Of a stretch of DNA of 35,839 nucleotides, positions 8,293 to 17,368 are shown piece after piece (positions within the stretch are counted from its first letter, which is position 1; every line of letters starts with the position of its first letter). The position numbers and the translations under genes are program-made. Under the pieces are notes generated by a model. That model saw nothing but the letters and a program-made list of their open reading frames with translations, searched no databases and had not been told where the DNA came from. Source of the stretch: a virus; IMG/VR virus record IMGVR_UViG_3300026531_000007, positions 1-35,839 of that record. One strand, 5' to 3'.

Positions 8293-8639
8293 TTGAACCC
8301 ATACTCCCGCATCAAACGGGGCAAATCGTCACGTATGGCTTTGTAGAAGCCAACCTGCATGAACGCATACCCCTTGAACGACTGGTGCCCAAACTCTACA
8401 TAGGGGGCATAGTCCATATACGCTCCTACGCGTACCGTGATCACCAACCCCTCGGCCTTGGGCTTCTCACTGCGAATATCCCGCCGCAGCGCCCCTGTCT
8501 TCACGCCGCGCCCCTTCCGCAACTGCCGTTTGGCATTGCGCTCTACGGCCGCACCGAGGGCTGCAGCCATATCCACCGCCACGCTGCGCACCATCTGCCG
8601 CGCCGCATCCCCGCGCCACTTCCGCCACACGCTGCTCAT
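8277..8639 (-). CDS. HK97 gp10-like neck/tail component
   Basis: 120 residues. KGRGVKTGALRRDIRSEK followed by YAPYVEFGHQSFKGYAFMQVGF is the signature of the HK97-gp10 putative tail-component family (KTG.LR and Y..YVE.G). The protein is thought to act in the neck between head closure and tail terminator. ATGA overlap with the upstream gene's stop. Confidence 0.88.
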   Translation of the reverse strand: MSSVWRKWRGDAARQMVRSVAVDMAAALGAAVERNAKRQLRKGRGVKTGALRRDIRSEKPKAEGLVITVRVGAYMDYAPYVEFGHQSFKGYAFMQVGFYKAIRDDLPRLMREYGFKWRSR

Positions 8640-8986
8640 CCCACCGCCTCCACCAGCGCGGTCACGTGATGTTGCGTTTTCGCCCGTCGGGGCAGCACGC
8701 CCACCACCTCATAACGCAGCGTCTGTACTGCCCCGTCTGCCGTCACTGTTACACGGTCGCCCGTGCGCACCGCTGTTCCCGCAGGCAACAGCAGCCGATA
8801 CTTCCCCGCCGCCGTCACCCCCGCTGCCACGTCTTGCACATCGCGCATCTGGCGGCTGATCACGCGACAAGGCACGGCCTCGCCGTCCACCCACGCATAA
8901 ACCGGGTTCCCGTGGGCATCTTTCTCGCCCGTCGGCGTCCTGCGCCCAATTACGCAAGTGTGAATCAGGTGACTTCGCAAACTCAT
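8636..8986 (-). CDS. Head closure / head-tail joining protein
   Basis: 116 residues. Layout fits the phage head-tail adaptor family (SPP1 gp16/HK97-type head closure): an N-terminal strand-rich start (HTCVIGRRTPTGEKDAHGNPVYAW), a central CRVISRQ segment and a final strand pair with GDRVTV and LRYEVVGV. Located between the adaptor and the gp10-like gene. Confidence 0.8.
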   Translation of the reverse strand: MSLRSHLIHTCVIGRRTPTGEKDAHGNPVYAWVDGEAVPCRVISRQMRDVQDVAAGVTAAGKYRLLLPAGTAVRTGDRVTVTADGAVQTLRYEVVGVLPRRAKTQHHVTALVEAVG

Positions 8987-8992
8987 CGCGCC

Positions 8993-9517
8993 CTACCCCG
9001 CCGTGGCAAACGTTAGCCGCCGTAGAATCTTCCGGCGCTCCCTTTCCCAGTCAGGGGCGGTGAAACTGTACTCCCCGCCCACCGATTCCTGAAACAGCGC
9101 CGTGCGCTCCACATCCAGCCGCACCAAGTCAATCACGACCTGCTTCCAGCGAGCGCGGTCGTCCACCGGCACAAACGCCACCACTACTCGTGGCTCCCAC
9201 AGCGCGCCATAGCGTTCCAACAGCCCCTCGTCCAGCCAGGCCACATACTCGCTGTCCTCCAGCGCGCGCCCCGTATCGTCTGGCGTTAGGTAAACCGTCA
9301 CCTGCACCACCCGCGAAGCCGCCCGCGGCAGCGCCAGAAACTTCCCGCCGCCCGACAACGTCACCTCAATGCTCGTGTCAGCGTCCACATAAGCCGCGCC
9401 AATGAGCGCCGCAATCTCCGCTTCAATGCGGTCAATCACCGTCTTCAGCGCCTCATCGCTTAGTCCGCTCGCCGCTGGCACAAGCGCCCGCACGTCGTCC
9501 ACCGAAGTTACACTCAC
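8993..9517 (-). CDS. Head-tail connector (gp6-like adaptor)
   Basis: 174 residues from GTG 9517, chosen because AGGAGG lies about 9 bases upstream. The longer in-frame reading to 9601 runs back over a hairpin and into the capsid gene end. The sequence is largely helical (SVDDVRALVPAASGLSDEALKTVIDRIEAEIAALIG), the pattern of HK97 gp6-like adaptors, with a C-terminal helix WERERRKILRRL. It is expected to form the ring under the portal. Confidence 0.8.
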   Translation of the reverse strand: MSVTSVDDVRALVPAASGLSDEALKTVIDRIEAEIAALIGAAYVDADTSIEVTLSGGGKFLALPRAASRVVQVTVYLTPDDTGRALEDSEYVAWLDEGLLERYGALWEPRVVVAFVPVDDRARWKQVVIDLVRLDVERTALFQESVGGEYSFTAPDWERERRKILRRLTFATAG

Positions 9518-9540
9518 TGTCTCTCGCCTCCTCCCCTTCC

Positions 9541-9569
9541 GGGCGGCCCCCGCAACGCAGAGGCCGCCC
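9541..9569 (-). other. Hairpin between capsid and adaptor genes
   Basis: GGGCGGCC and GGCCGCCC form a perfect 8-bp stem with a 13-base loop in the only sizeable gap of the head operon. No T tract follows on the minus strand, so full termination is unlikely. It may stabilise the abundant capsid mRNA or partly reduce read-through into the neck genes. Confidence 0.6.
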
Positions 9570-9593
9570 ACCGAAAGGAGAAAGGTAATACAC

Positions 9594-10829
9594 CTAAACA
9601 CCAGTCACTTTGCAGAACGCGCTCGCGCGGTAAATCGCCAGCGCCACGCGCTCATCCGCACGGATGGCCTGCTTCCCGTTGATGAAGAAATCCGCGTGGC
9701 TGTCCGAAACCTTGATCGTCACCCCGCGCTTGCGGAATAATTCCGCATACAGCGCGAAGTCGCCCAACAGCGCCGTGTCTTCCGGCATCGCCGTGGTGAT
9801 CACCGAGGGCAGGCCCCACACGCTTTCCGGGCCCCGCTCGCTCGGATTGCCCCAGATATACAGGCCGTCGGTCGTTCGCATCAGGCGGATATCCTGCCAG
9901 CCGTTCGGGTGAATCACAAGCGCCGTTGGCTCTGCAAAGCCACCCGCGCGCACCAAGGTCATCGCCTTGTAGATCGCGTCCGGCACCGGGTCACTGCCCA
10001 CCGCCTGCGCCTGCACTCCCGGCTTGCTCAGGAAACCAGTCAAATTCGGCGCAGTGCCGTTGCCAGTCAGCAACTGATCTTCCTCGGCCAATCGCAACAT
10101 CAACAGCAGCCGGTTGTCAATCAGTGCCTGCACCTGCGCCACATCCTCCATCTGCTCATCGGTCACCGGCAAAAAGGTGGAAATCTTCCGCACCGTCTCG
10201 CTGCGCTCGGTATAAGCCAGCGCGCTTTCGGGGTAAGCGCCGCCCTCTGCCGTCGGCGCCGCCGCGTTCGTGAAGGTCGTCTCTTCCATGTACACAATCG
10301 CGCTTTGGTCGGTCGTGGTCTGCGGAAGCAGGTCAGCCACCATCGGGCGGCGCACCGCATACCCCACCACGCGCCCCGTGCGGGTCGTCTCCGGCGGGAA
10401 GCCTGCGGTCGTGGTCATTGTCGCCTTCACCATCAGCGCCTTCAAATCCACCTCAGGCAGGTCAACCAGAATATCCCGCCCGCGTCCGCGCTTGGCATAC
10501 GCCGGATGCTTCACGAACAACTCGCCCAGGCTCAGCGGGCGATCGTTGCTCTTGGCCTCGTCGCCGGGCAGCGGCAGATTCAGCGCCGCGCGCTGGCTCT
10601 CCTTGATCTCTCGCGCCAGCGCCTTGTAGGTCTCATCCACTGCCTTGGCCTCTTCCAGCCGCTTCCGCAGGCTGTCCAGTTCTTCATTCAGACTGCGCAC
10701 CTGCTCAATCTGCTCCGGCGTCATCTGGAAGCCGTCGTCGATCTTCGCCTTGTCGAAAATTTCCATCAGCGCATCGCGCTTGGCGTTCAATTCCTCTTGA
10801 ATCGCCTTCACACTCAACTTGGTCGTCAT
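9594..10829 (-). CDS. Major capsid protein, HK97 fold
   Basis: 411 residues. Residues ~1-95 are a charged coiled-coil (the delta/scaffolding region usually removed by the prohead protease). The HK97-fold body follows: PMVADLLPQTTTDQSAIVYMEE, then TERSETVRKISTFLPVTDEQMED, then LLTGNGTAPNLTGFL and the C-terminal DSHADFFINGKQAIRADERVALAIYR. It lies directly after the protease gene, the classic order. Confidence 0.95.
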   Translation of the reverse strand: MTTKLSVKAIQEELNAKRDALMEIFDKAKIDDGFQMTPEQIEQVRSLNEELDSLRKRLEEAKAVDETYKALAREIKESQRAALNLPLPGDEAKSNDRPLSLGELFVKHPAYAKRGRGRDILVDLPEVDLKALMVKATMTTTAGFPPETTRTGRVVGYAVRRPMVADLLPQTTTDQSAIVYMEETTFTNAAAPTAEGGAYPESALAYTERSETVRKISTFLPVTDEQMEDVAQVQALIDNRLLLMLRLAEEDQLLTGNGTAPNLTGFLSKPGVQAQAVGSDPVPDAIYKAMTLVRAGGFAEPTALVIHPNGWQDIRLMRTTDGLYIWGNPSERGPESVWGLPSVITTAMPEDTALLGDFALYAELFRKRGVTIKVSDSHADFFINGKQAIRADERVALAIYRASAFCKVTGV

Positions 10830-10833
10830 GGCC

Positions 10834-11604
10834 TTATCCTCCGTTCAAAAGTGCCAAAGTCTGCTGAAATCGTACAAACTCGGCCAGCGCCTCGCGTGGG
10901 TCGGCGGGCGGCTCGGCCTCCTGTAAAATTGCCGCCAAATCCTCGTGCAACTTGCGCAGCCTCGCCCACACCGGCTCACTCAGCGTCCGGCCTTCCTGCT
11001 CGCGGAAGGACTTCCTGTCCCTCACACGCACCAAAAATTCCTCCACTGCGGACACCACAGCCTCGGAATGCTCCGAAAAGGTCAAACCGGCCCCCGGTAT
11101 GACCCCTTTCACCCCTGCCGTTGCCGGGTTCATCCCCCAGTTCACATCCGACACATCGAACAATTCCACATCCGTCAGCACCCGCACCTTGCGGTCGCCC
11201 ACGTCCCGCATCTCATAACCATGCACCTCATACGCATACGACATCTCCGTTACATCCCCGGCCAAAATCGCCTTCCAAACCCAATCCGCCAGCGGCACAC
11301 CCTCGTAATACCGCCGCGTCACCTCCACGCCGCCTGTGGCCTCCGGGGCCTTTTCCAGTACCTGAGGGGGCAGTTCCTCCCGCCCCACCTCGCGAATGCT
11401 CAAAATGCTGGCAATCGGCGGCTGCCAACTGTCGTGATTCCATAGGAAGCGTACCCGCGACCCCTCCAGTCGCTTGCTAAAACTCCCCGGCACGCTCATG
11501 TCGCCGCCGTCGTCAATGTTCCCGTGCACAGCGAAAATGCCCGTCACCGTGCGCGTCGCCTCGTCAATGCTCTTGATATAGTGCTTCCCTCGCTTGCGTT
11601 CCAC
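10834..11604 (-). CDS. Prohead protease, HK97 family
   Basis: 256 residues if started at GTG 11604, which has GGAGG six bases upstream; an ATG at 11619 overlapping the portal stop (ATGA) is the alternative. The catalytic His lies in FLWNHDSWQPPIAS and the catalytic Ser in TEMSYAYEVHGYE, followed by ELFDVSDVNWGMNPAT, all hallmarks of the U35/S78-type prohead protease. It would trim the capsid delta region during maturation. Confidence 0.9.
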   Translation of the reverse strand: MERKRGKHYIKSIDEATRTVTGIFAVHGNIDDGGDMSVPGSFSKRLEGSRVRFLWNHDSWQPPIASILSIREVGREELPPQVLEKAPEATGGVEVTRRYYEGVPLADWVWKAILAGDVTEMSYAYEVHGYEMRDVGDRKVRVLTDVELFDVSDVNWGMNPATAGVKGVIPGAGLTFSEHSEAVVSAVEEFLVRVRDRKSFREQEGRTLSEPVWARLRKLHEDLAAILQEAEPPADPREALAEFVRFQQTLALLNGG

Positions 11605-11615
11605 CGCTCGCCTCC

Positions 11616-13727
11616 TCATACTCGGTCTGCCCGCCGCGTCCCAAAATACGGCGCCGCGGCCCGCGTGCAATTCGGGTGCTCCAGGGGGTGCGCCTCGAAA
11701 TAATCCACGCTCCACACCTGCCCATTCGCCACCTTGCACGCATCGTCATCATCGTCATCGCCGTTGTCCAAAATCTCCACCTTCGTCACCCCGGCCTCGC
11801 GATACCGTTGCACCGCGGCCAGGTTCTGCGCTGTTCCCAACTCCGTGCGCGCAATCGCCCGCGCTCGATTGGTGTATGTTTCCGTCACCACATCTCGAAT
11901 ACCGCGCACCCCCGCCGCCGGATCGCCACGCACCAGCTCGTCCACGCTCCAACCCTGCGTTGCGCCATACTGCAGCACATCCCGCAGCGCCTGCAACGTC
12001 GTTTCGTGAATATCCTTCACCCGCGTTCCTGCCAATGCCAAAATCTTCGCCACCGTTGGGTCTTCCAGGTCAAACGCCACATGCACGCCCAGCGAAACAT
12101 TCCACACTTCCCACGAAAGTTCCAGCACCTGCGCGTAATACTTCTTCAGCAGGTCTTCCAGCGCCCCGCCGTCAGCCGAGCGCAGCAACCCCTCCGCGTC
12201 TTCAGGCGCAATCCCCTTGCGCCCTTTGGGGCTTGCCGCTTCTCGCAGCGCCTTCTCCACCCCCTCACCCAGCGCCCGGAAATACCCCCGCAAACTCGCT
12301 TCCATCTTCGGAAGCAAACCGCGCCGAATCCGCCGCAATGCCGCCGCAGCATCCTGCGCAGCCTTCGTCTCGCGCTCGGCACCCTTCCCCTCTGCCGTCT
12401 CGCCCTGCTGCCGCGCCGCTTCAGCCGCCAGTAGTTCCGGGTCTGCCGTCCGCAGCATCCCTCGCGGCACCCAAATGCTCGCCAGGTTCTCTTTGAAAAC
12501 CTCATCCTCCGGCGTCACCTCATACCCCAACGCCCGCCGGTATTCAGCCCGCGTAATCCCGCCGCGATCGAACGCTCGTCCCAGCCGTTCCTCAATCGCA
12601 TTCTGCGAATCCTGCAGCGCCCGCACCTCGCTCAAATCAAAGCGGATGATCACATCCTCCGCAAACCCAATCTCCCCCGCCAGGCTCTGCCGCATCTCGC
12701 TTGCAAACGAGCGCCACAGCGGCACCAACGTCTGCAATGCTAACGCCCGGTTCGCTTCCTCAAAATTGCTGTACGTGCTGTGCTTCAACCCCACCATCGC
12801 CCCCACCACCGCCGGGTGAATGTGGAACCCCGCACAAATGGCCGCGTCCGGCCCGTCGGACAGCGAGTCATAAGCCAATTCCCGCAGACTGTACCCCAAC
12901 ATCTCTGCCTTCATCCCATACTCCAAAAAAGCCGGCGTCCCACGGTTCGCCCCGCTGTGCGCGTCCTTCCACTGCCTCCGCAGCCGCCGCACCTTCGCGT
13001 CATCCAGCTCCACATCCCCCTCGGCCAATGTCACCACCAGCGGCGGCACCGCATCATTCTTCAAATACGAATACACAAAGTCACGAATCTCATTCGCCAG
13101 TCGCACATCACCTGCCGAAGCCTCCAGCGCCCCCATGCCCCGCTCCGGGTGCAGCGGATCCACCGCCCATTTCCAGTGCACGACCTCGCTTTTCGGAATT
13201 GCCACCCCCACCAGCGTGTCGTGCCGCGCAATGCCCCACGGGTTCGCGTTCTCGTGGCTGCGCAGCACATAATACGCCACCAGACCCTCATCGGTATTCC
13301 GCCCCGCTACCGGCGTCATCTGCCCATCATGCAGCGGCCATAGCGCCATCACTCGCCCCTCGCGGTCACGCTGCTTCCACAAATAGGCGTTTCCGCCCAA
13401 CGCCGCATACGTGACCGCCGTCTGATACAGTTCCGCCTCCCCCATGTCGGGGTTAGGGCGGTTCATCAGCCCCCGCAGCGGGTGGCCTGCAATCTTCACC
13501 GGGCGCGGCATGTTCTCCGGCATCTCCCACGCCCACAGTTCCGGCTCCGGGAACGTCCACTGCAAAATCTGCAGGCACGCAAACACCGTCGCATTGCGCC
13601 GGTAAGCATCCTCTACCGTATCAGTAAAGCCGCCAAAGGGCACCGCCGCCACAAACCGTTGCCACGTGGCTGGCAGCGTCAACCCTTTCTGCTTTCGCCG
13701 CTTGAACATCCGCTCAAAAACACTCAT
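11616..13727 (-). CDS. Portal protein fused to MuF head-morphogenesis domain
   Basis: 703 residues, far longer than a normal HK97 portal (~400). Residues ~1-410 are an HK97-type portal (RNATVFACLQILQ, then HPLRGLMNRPNPDMGEAELYQ, then YSNFEEANRALALQTLVP). After a charged helical linker (~430-560), residues ~585-695 match the Mu gpF-like minor head domain: TNRARAIARTELGTAQNLA, then ILDNGDDDDDDACKVANGQVW and a final HPNCTRAAAPY. Such domains sit inside the capsid and may help pack or eject DNA. Start overlaps the terminase stop (ATGA). No frame break is visible at the join. Confidence 0.9.
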   Translation of the reverse strand: MSVFERMFKRRKQKGLTLPATWQRFVAAVPFGGFTDTVEDAYRRNATVFACLQILQWTFPEPELWAWEMPENMPRPVKIAGHPLRGLMNRPNPDMGEAELYQTAVTYAALGGNAYLWKQRDREGRVMALWPLHDGQMTPVAGRNTDEGLVAYYVLRSHENANPWGIARHDTLVGVAIPKSEVVHWKWAVDPLHPERGMGALEASAGDVRLANEIRDFVYSYLKNDAVPPLVVTLAEGDVELDDAKVRRLRRQWKDAHSGANRGTPAFLEYGMKAEMLGYSLRELAYDSLSDGPDAAICAGFHIHPAVVGAMVGLKHSTYSNFEEANRALALQTLVPLWRSFASEMRQSLAGEIGFAEDVIIRFDLSEVRALQDSQNAIEERLGRAFDRGGITRAEYRRALGYEVTPEDEVFKENLASIWVPRGMLRTADPELLAAEAARQQGETAEGKGAERETKAAQDAAAALRRIRRGLLPKMEASLRGYFRALGEGVEKALREAASPKGRKGIAPEDAEGLLRSADGGALEDLLKKYYAQVLELSWEVWNVSLGVHVAFDLEDPTVAKILALAGTRVKDIHETTLQALRDVLQYGATQGWSVDELVRGDPAAGVRGIRDVVTETYTNRARAIARTELGTAQNLAAVQRYREAGVTKVEILDNGDDDDDDACKVANGQVWSVDYFEAHPLEHPNCTRAAAPYFGTRRADRV

Positions 13728-15262
13728 AGAATCCTGCTCTCACGCCGCACTTTACCCTGTACCAGTTTCGCAAACGCCGAAGCCGCCGCGTCCACCTGGT
13801 CGTCGAACGTCCCGGCGGGGAAGGCCACATGCTCATCTATGAAATCCGCATTCCACGCCCCGCGCACCAAACGCACCACGCCCGCCGCGCACATCGAAGC
13901 CCACGGACCGGCGCGCACTTCCTTGCTCCCTGTCACCGTCTCGAACTGCGCCCGCAATCCGGCTTCCGCGAACCTGCGGTTCGTCATCTGCGCACTGTCC
14001 ACACCCGCGGTGCCCGGATCCTGCTGGTGCCACGTCTCTACCTTCGGGCCCGGCCGCAATGCATCTGTCTTCCCTACCTCTACCATCCACGCATCCCGTT
14101 CGGCTGCCGAAATCCGCCGCCGGGCCACATGCTCCACGTAATACAGCCCGTCCTTCGTCAGCGCCATCAGCACCCCAGAGGTGTAATCCTTCCCGCTCGT
14201 GCGCGTTCGGCCGCCGGCCTTGTCCCAATAGCGCACCCGCCGCACAATCGTCTCCGGTGCGGGCGGCTTCTCCACCACCACAAACCATTCCCGCTTGAAG
14301 AAATGCCCCTCCCGCGCATATGGACGTTGCTGATACAGCGCCGCCCATTCATACGGCCCAATGTTCGCCCGAATGCGCGCCAGATCTTCCTTGCCATACT
14401 TCTCCGGCCATAGCGCATCGCCTTCCTTGCGCCCCAACGGGTCGCGTGTATTCACCCACACGCCATCCCGCAACCCCTTGGCCTGCTCATCGGCGCTTGC
14501 TTCGCCCTCCGCTAACGCAGGCAGGCAAATCACCTCATACCGGTCTGCCGCCGGGTCTTCCGCCATCGCCCGCAGCAACCGCCCAGCCCAGTCGTCGGGG
14601 TGCCAGCGCGTCATCATGCCCACCACCGCACCCCCTTGTTCCAGCCGTGTGTAGGCCGTACTCTGCCACCACGCCCACACGCGGTCACGCGTCGCTGCGC
14701 TTTCCGCCTCATCGCGGTTCTTCAGCAGGTCATCCAGCACCAGTAAATGTGCGCCCTTGCCCGTAATCGCGCCGCCCACGCCTGCCGCCATCATTCCTCC
14801 GCGCCGACCGGCCAGCCCCCACGCCTGCGCCGACCGACTTTCCTCGCTTAACTGCACCGGCGTTTCTACCGCGCTGTGCGTCCCGAACACCGCCTGATAC
14901 CGTTCGCTTCGAATCAAATCCCGCACCGCACGACTGTTCTCCGTTGCCAGGTCAGCCCCATAACTCACTAAAATCACCCGCATATCCGGGTTGCGCCCCA
15001 ACGCCCAGGCCGGGAAAATCTTGCTCGCCAATTGCGTCTTGCCGTGGCGTGGTGGCATAAAGATCAACAGCCGCCCCGTGCCTTCCCGCCCGCCGGTTTC
15101 CACATAGCGCATCACCCGCTCCAGCGCCGCTGCAATCAGGCGATGGTGCGCCGCGGCCCGATACCATGGCAGCGTATACGTCGCAAAATCCATCAGTCGC
15201 CGCCGCGCCAGTTCCCTCGCTGCCACCTCGGCCTGCGCCATCGCCGGGTCAACCCTCGGCAT
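13724..15262 (-). CDS. Terminase large subunit
   Basis: 512 residues from ATG 15262, which has GGAGGG five bases upstream; a longer in-frame reading to 15337 lacks such a site. The ATPase domain has Walker A PPRHGKT (~71-76) and Walker B LLVLDD (~173-178). The C-terminal RNase H-like nuclease has YWDKAGG (~345-351) and FDDQVDA (~486-492). This motor-nuclease packages DNA through the portal. The start overlaps the small terminase gene. Confidence 0.95.
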   Translation of the reverse strand: MPRVDPAMAQAEVAARELARRRLMDFATYTLPWYRAAAHHRLIAAALERVMRYVETGGREGTGRLLIFMPPRHGKTQLASKIFPAWALGRNPDMRVILVSYGADLATENSRAVRDLIRSERYQAVFGTHSAVETPVQLSEESRSAQAWGLAGRRGGMMAAGVGGAITGKGAHLLVLDDLLKNRDEAESAATRDRVWAWWQSTAYTRLEQGGAVVGMMTRWHPDDWAGRLLRAMAEDPAADRYEVICLPALAEGEASADEQAKGLRDGVWVNTRDPLGRKEGDALWPEKYGKEDLARIRANIGPYEWAALYQQRPYAREGHFFKREWFVVVEKPPAPETIVRRVRYWDKAGGRTRTSGKDYTSGVLMALTKDGLYYVEHVARRRISAAERDAWMVEVGKTDALRPGPKVETWHQQDPGTAGVDSAQMTNRRFAEAGLRAQFETVTGSKEVRAGPWASMCAAGVVRLVRGAWNADFIDEHVAFPAGTFDDQVDAAASAFAKLVQGKVRRESRIL

Positions 15263-15899
15263 TATTGCCCTCCAGCCGCCGCCGCGCCGCAGCCATAATC
15301 GCCCGCAATTCCTCTTCGGGCATCGTGCTGATCTCATCCGCGCCCAGCCCGCGACGCTTCAACTCCGCCACCAACTTGTTTACCGGAATGTAATCGCCCG
15401 TCATCTCCAAATACAACTTTCGGTCGGACGCGTGTCGGTAACTCGGATTGCTCGCGCTCGCCTTGAGCGCCGCAATCACATCCGCCCGCGCATCCAGCAG
15501 CGCCTCAGCCTGCAAATCGGCAATCACCTGGTCAATCTCAGGGTACTTCTTCCGCCACTCGGCAATCCGCCGGTCGCTGGCAAGCCCCAGCACCTTGGTC
15601 GCCAGTTCCTCCTGCGTCCGCGGCCAGCGCCCCTTTCGCGGCGTGCTTGCCCAGGCCACATAAGCCGCAATTCGCCACCGCCAGCCAGCCTGAATGAGCC
15701 GATGATACGTCTCCACCCAGTCGCTGTGCAGCAACGCCTCGCTGCCCTCCAGCGCCTTCCGCGCCGCCTCCTCGCGCGCCCGAATCTCGGCGAAACTTGG
15801 CGCTTTGCCACCGCCGCCCTCCTCTGCATCGGCAAACACATCGCCAAAATCGGCAATCTCTGCCATGCTCAACTGCCGGAAACGCCGATACTCATCCAT
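15249..15899 (-). CDS. Terminase small subunit
   Basis: 216 residues. A helix-turn-helix segment lies at ~95-125 (RTQEELATKVLGLASDRRIAEWRKKYPEI), the DNA-recognition layout of phBC6A51-type small terminases. The C-terminal part carries helices for oligomerisation and contact with the large subunit. It overlaps the genes on both sides. The cos or pac site it would recognise was not identified. Confidence 0.85.
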   Translation of the reverse strand: MDEYRRFRQLSMAEIADFGDVFADAEEGGGGKAPSFAEIRAREEAARKALEGSEALLHSDWVETYHRLIQAGWRWRIAAYVAWASTPRKGRWPRTQEELATKVLGLASDRRIAEWRKKYPEIDQVIADLQAEALLDARADVIAALKASASNPSYRHASDRKLYLEMTGDYIPVNKLVAELKRRGLGADEISTMPEEELRAIMAAARRRLEGNNAEG

Positions 15900-16548
15900 C
15901 GCACGGCCTCACTTCAGCCATTGCCAGCCCAAGTCGCAGCGGAATCCACCGCTCCGGTGTCCCGCGCAGACGCAGCCAAATCTGACCATTGCTACCCCAA
16001 AACATTTCTACGCCCTCTACTGCCGTCCCCTGCGGCAGGAACCCCACCTGCTCGCTCTGCGCGTCGGGGCGGGTATACACCTTCACACCAGGGAAACCCG
16101 TCACCCCGCCGCAAAACTTCGGCGTAGGAGCCAGTAGCGCCAGCCACCGCAAAGGGTCTACAGCCCACACACCGTCCACCCAGATCGCACGTAGCCCATC
16201 CGCAAGCGCCCCGTCACGCGTCACGCGCACCTCAAAGTGCAAATACCCGCGCCGTCCCACATGGGCAATCACGCTGCCACCCTTGACTTCCTGCCCAGTC
16301 TCAGGAAACGGCGGTATCACGTGCCGATACACCGACCACCACTTGCCGTGCGTCAACACCACCACGCCACGCTCGGCTTTGACAACTCTCCCATCAGCAA
16401 CGGCAAACACCGCCGCGCCACGGCGGGCATCCAGATCCACACCCGTGTGCAGCCCGCCACTGGCTGCATAACGCCGCCAGTCCACGAAGCCGAAAATCCG
16501 TACCACGTGGCCCGTTGCCTCTACAGGGAAGGGAGCCTCATGCGCCAT
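15892..16548 (-). CDS. M23 (LytM-like) protein with C-terminal SH3-like domain, catalytic His replaced
   Basis: 218 residues from ATG 16548 (GAGGAG ten bases upstream). Residues ~10-115 show the M23 peptidase fold: zinc ligands H34 and D38 in LHTGVDLD, the second-shell H76 in YRH, and H104 in YLHFEV. The usual HxH motif reads Tyr-Leu-His, so the general-base His is missing at residue 102. An SH3-like cell-wall binding region covers ~150-210. It lies in the lysis cluster next to a muramidase. It may be a weakened or inactive peptidase that binds peptidoglycan, or the other His may suffice. Confidence 0.8.
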   Translation of the reverse strand: MAHEAPFPVEATGHVVRIFGFVDWRRYAASGGLHTGVDLDARRGAAVFAVADGRVVKAERGVVVLTHGKWWSVYRHVIPPFPETGQEVKGGSVIAHVGRRGYLHFEVRVTRDGALADGLRAIWVDGVWAVDPLRWLALLAPTPKFCGGVTGFPGVKVYTRPDAQSEQVGFLPQGTAVEGVEMFWGSNGQIWLRLRGTPERWIPLRLGLAMAEVRPCDG

Positions 16549-17368
16549 CGCCCCAGCGCTCCTCGAACATCTTGGCAAAATCTCGGTGTACGCGGTTCCG
16601 GTCCACTTTCCCGCTCACGCCAGGCCAGTACCCAATGCCATACTGCCACAGCGCCCAGGTATCCCACGCCACGGGCATTGCTGGCTGCATCGCAGTGGTG
16701 TAATGCGCCACCCACAGCGGATACTGCCGCGCCCAATCAGCCTCGCCAATGACGCTATTCCACACGTGCGCGCTGGTGTAAATCAGCGGCGCGCTCCCGC
16801 TCTTGTCGGCCAGATAGGCCAGGAAATCACGCACCCCCTTGGCTACGGTTGTGTTGGCCATCCCTTCCGGGAACCATTCAAAATCCAATGCCAGCAACTC
16901 GCCGGGCTGCGCCCCTACCACACGCCAGAAGGTCTTGGCCTGTGGCAGGCCTGGGACGTCCGGCTCATAAAAGTGATAAGCCGCCCGCCGCCAGCCAGCG
17001 AAACGCAGTCGCGCCCACCGCTCTCCAAAGCGGGCGTCCAAAATCCGCGTGCCCTGCGTGGCTTTCAGAATCACCATCCACGGGCGCACCGGCCCAAACC
17101 AAAAAGCATCGCTCAGCCGCCGCTGGTAATATGCCATATCCAGAGCGTCCACCGGCAACCATACCGGCTCATCGTTGCCATGCGCCACCGGCTGGGTGTA
17201 CCCCATATGAATCCACCCCGTTACTGGCGAGGCAATTCGCCCCCACACACCGCTGCGTTCCAGCACGTCAACGATCGCACCGTATGGCAGTGCCCCTGCT
17301 TTGCGACAAAGCACGCTCGAACACTTCCTCACGTTCAACCCTCTCAGCGCTATCACCTTCACCTTCAT
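16538..17368 (-). CDS. Endolysin, GH25 muramidase with N-terminal SH3 domain
   Basis: 276 residues. An SH3-type domain occupies ~1-58 (LNVRKCSSVLCRKAGALPYG). The GH25 barrel follows from ~72 (DALDMAYYQRR), with YHFYE at ~131-135, the catalytic pair D162-x-E164 in LLALDFEWF, and the closing WQYG (~241-244) and VDRNR (~255-259). It cuts the glycan strand of peptidoglycan. No signal peptide is seen, so release would rely on a holin. Confidence 0.92.
   Translation of the reverse strand: MKVKVIALRGLNVRKCSSVLCRKAGALPYGAIVDVLERSGVWGRIASPVTGWIHMGYTQPVAHGNDEPVWLPVDALDMAYYQRRLSDAFWFGPVRPWMVILKATQGTRILDARFGERWARLRFAGWRRAAYHFYEPDVPGLPQAKTFWRVVGAQPGELLALDFEWFPEGMANTTVAKGVRDFLAYLADKSGSAPLIYTSAHVWNSVIGEADWARQYPLWVAHYTTAMQPAMPVAWDTWALWQYGIGYWPGVSGKVDRNRVHRDFAKMFEERWGDGA

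Noticed and set aside
9909-11102. Plus-strand frame of 397 codons across the capsid gene
   Set aside because: Antisense shadow of the major capsid and protease genes; composition is arginine/histidine/glutamine-rich without domains.
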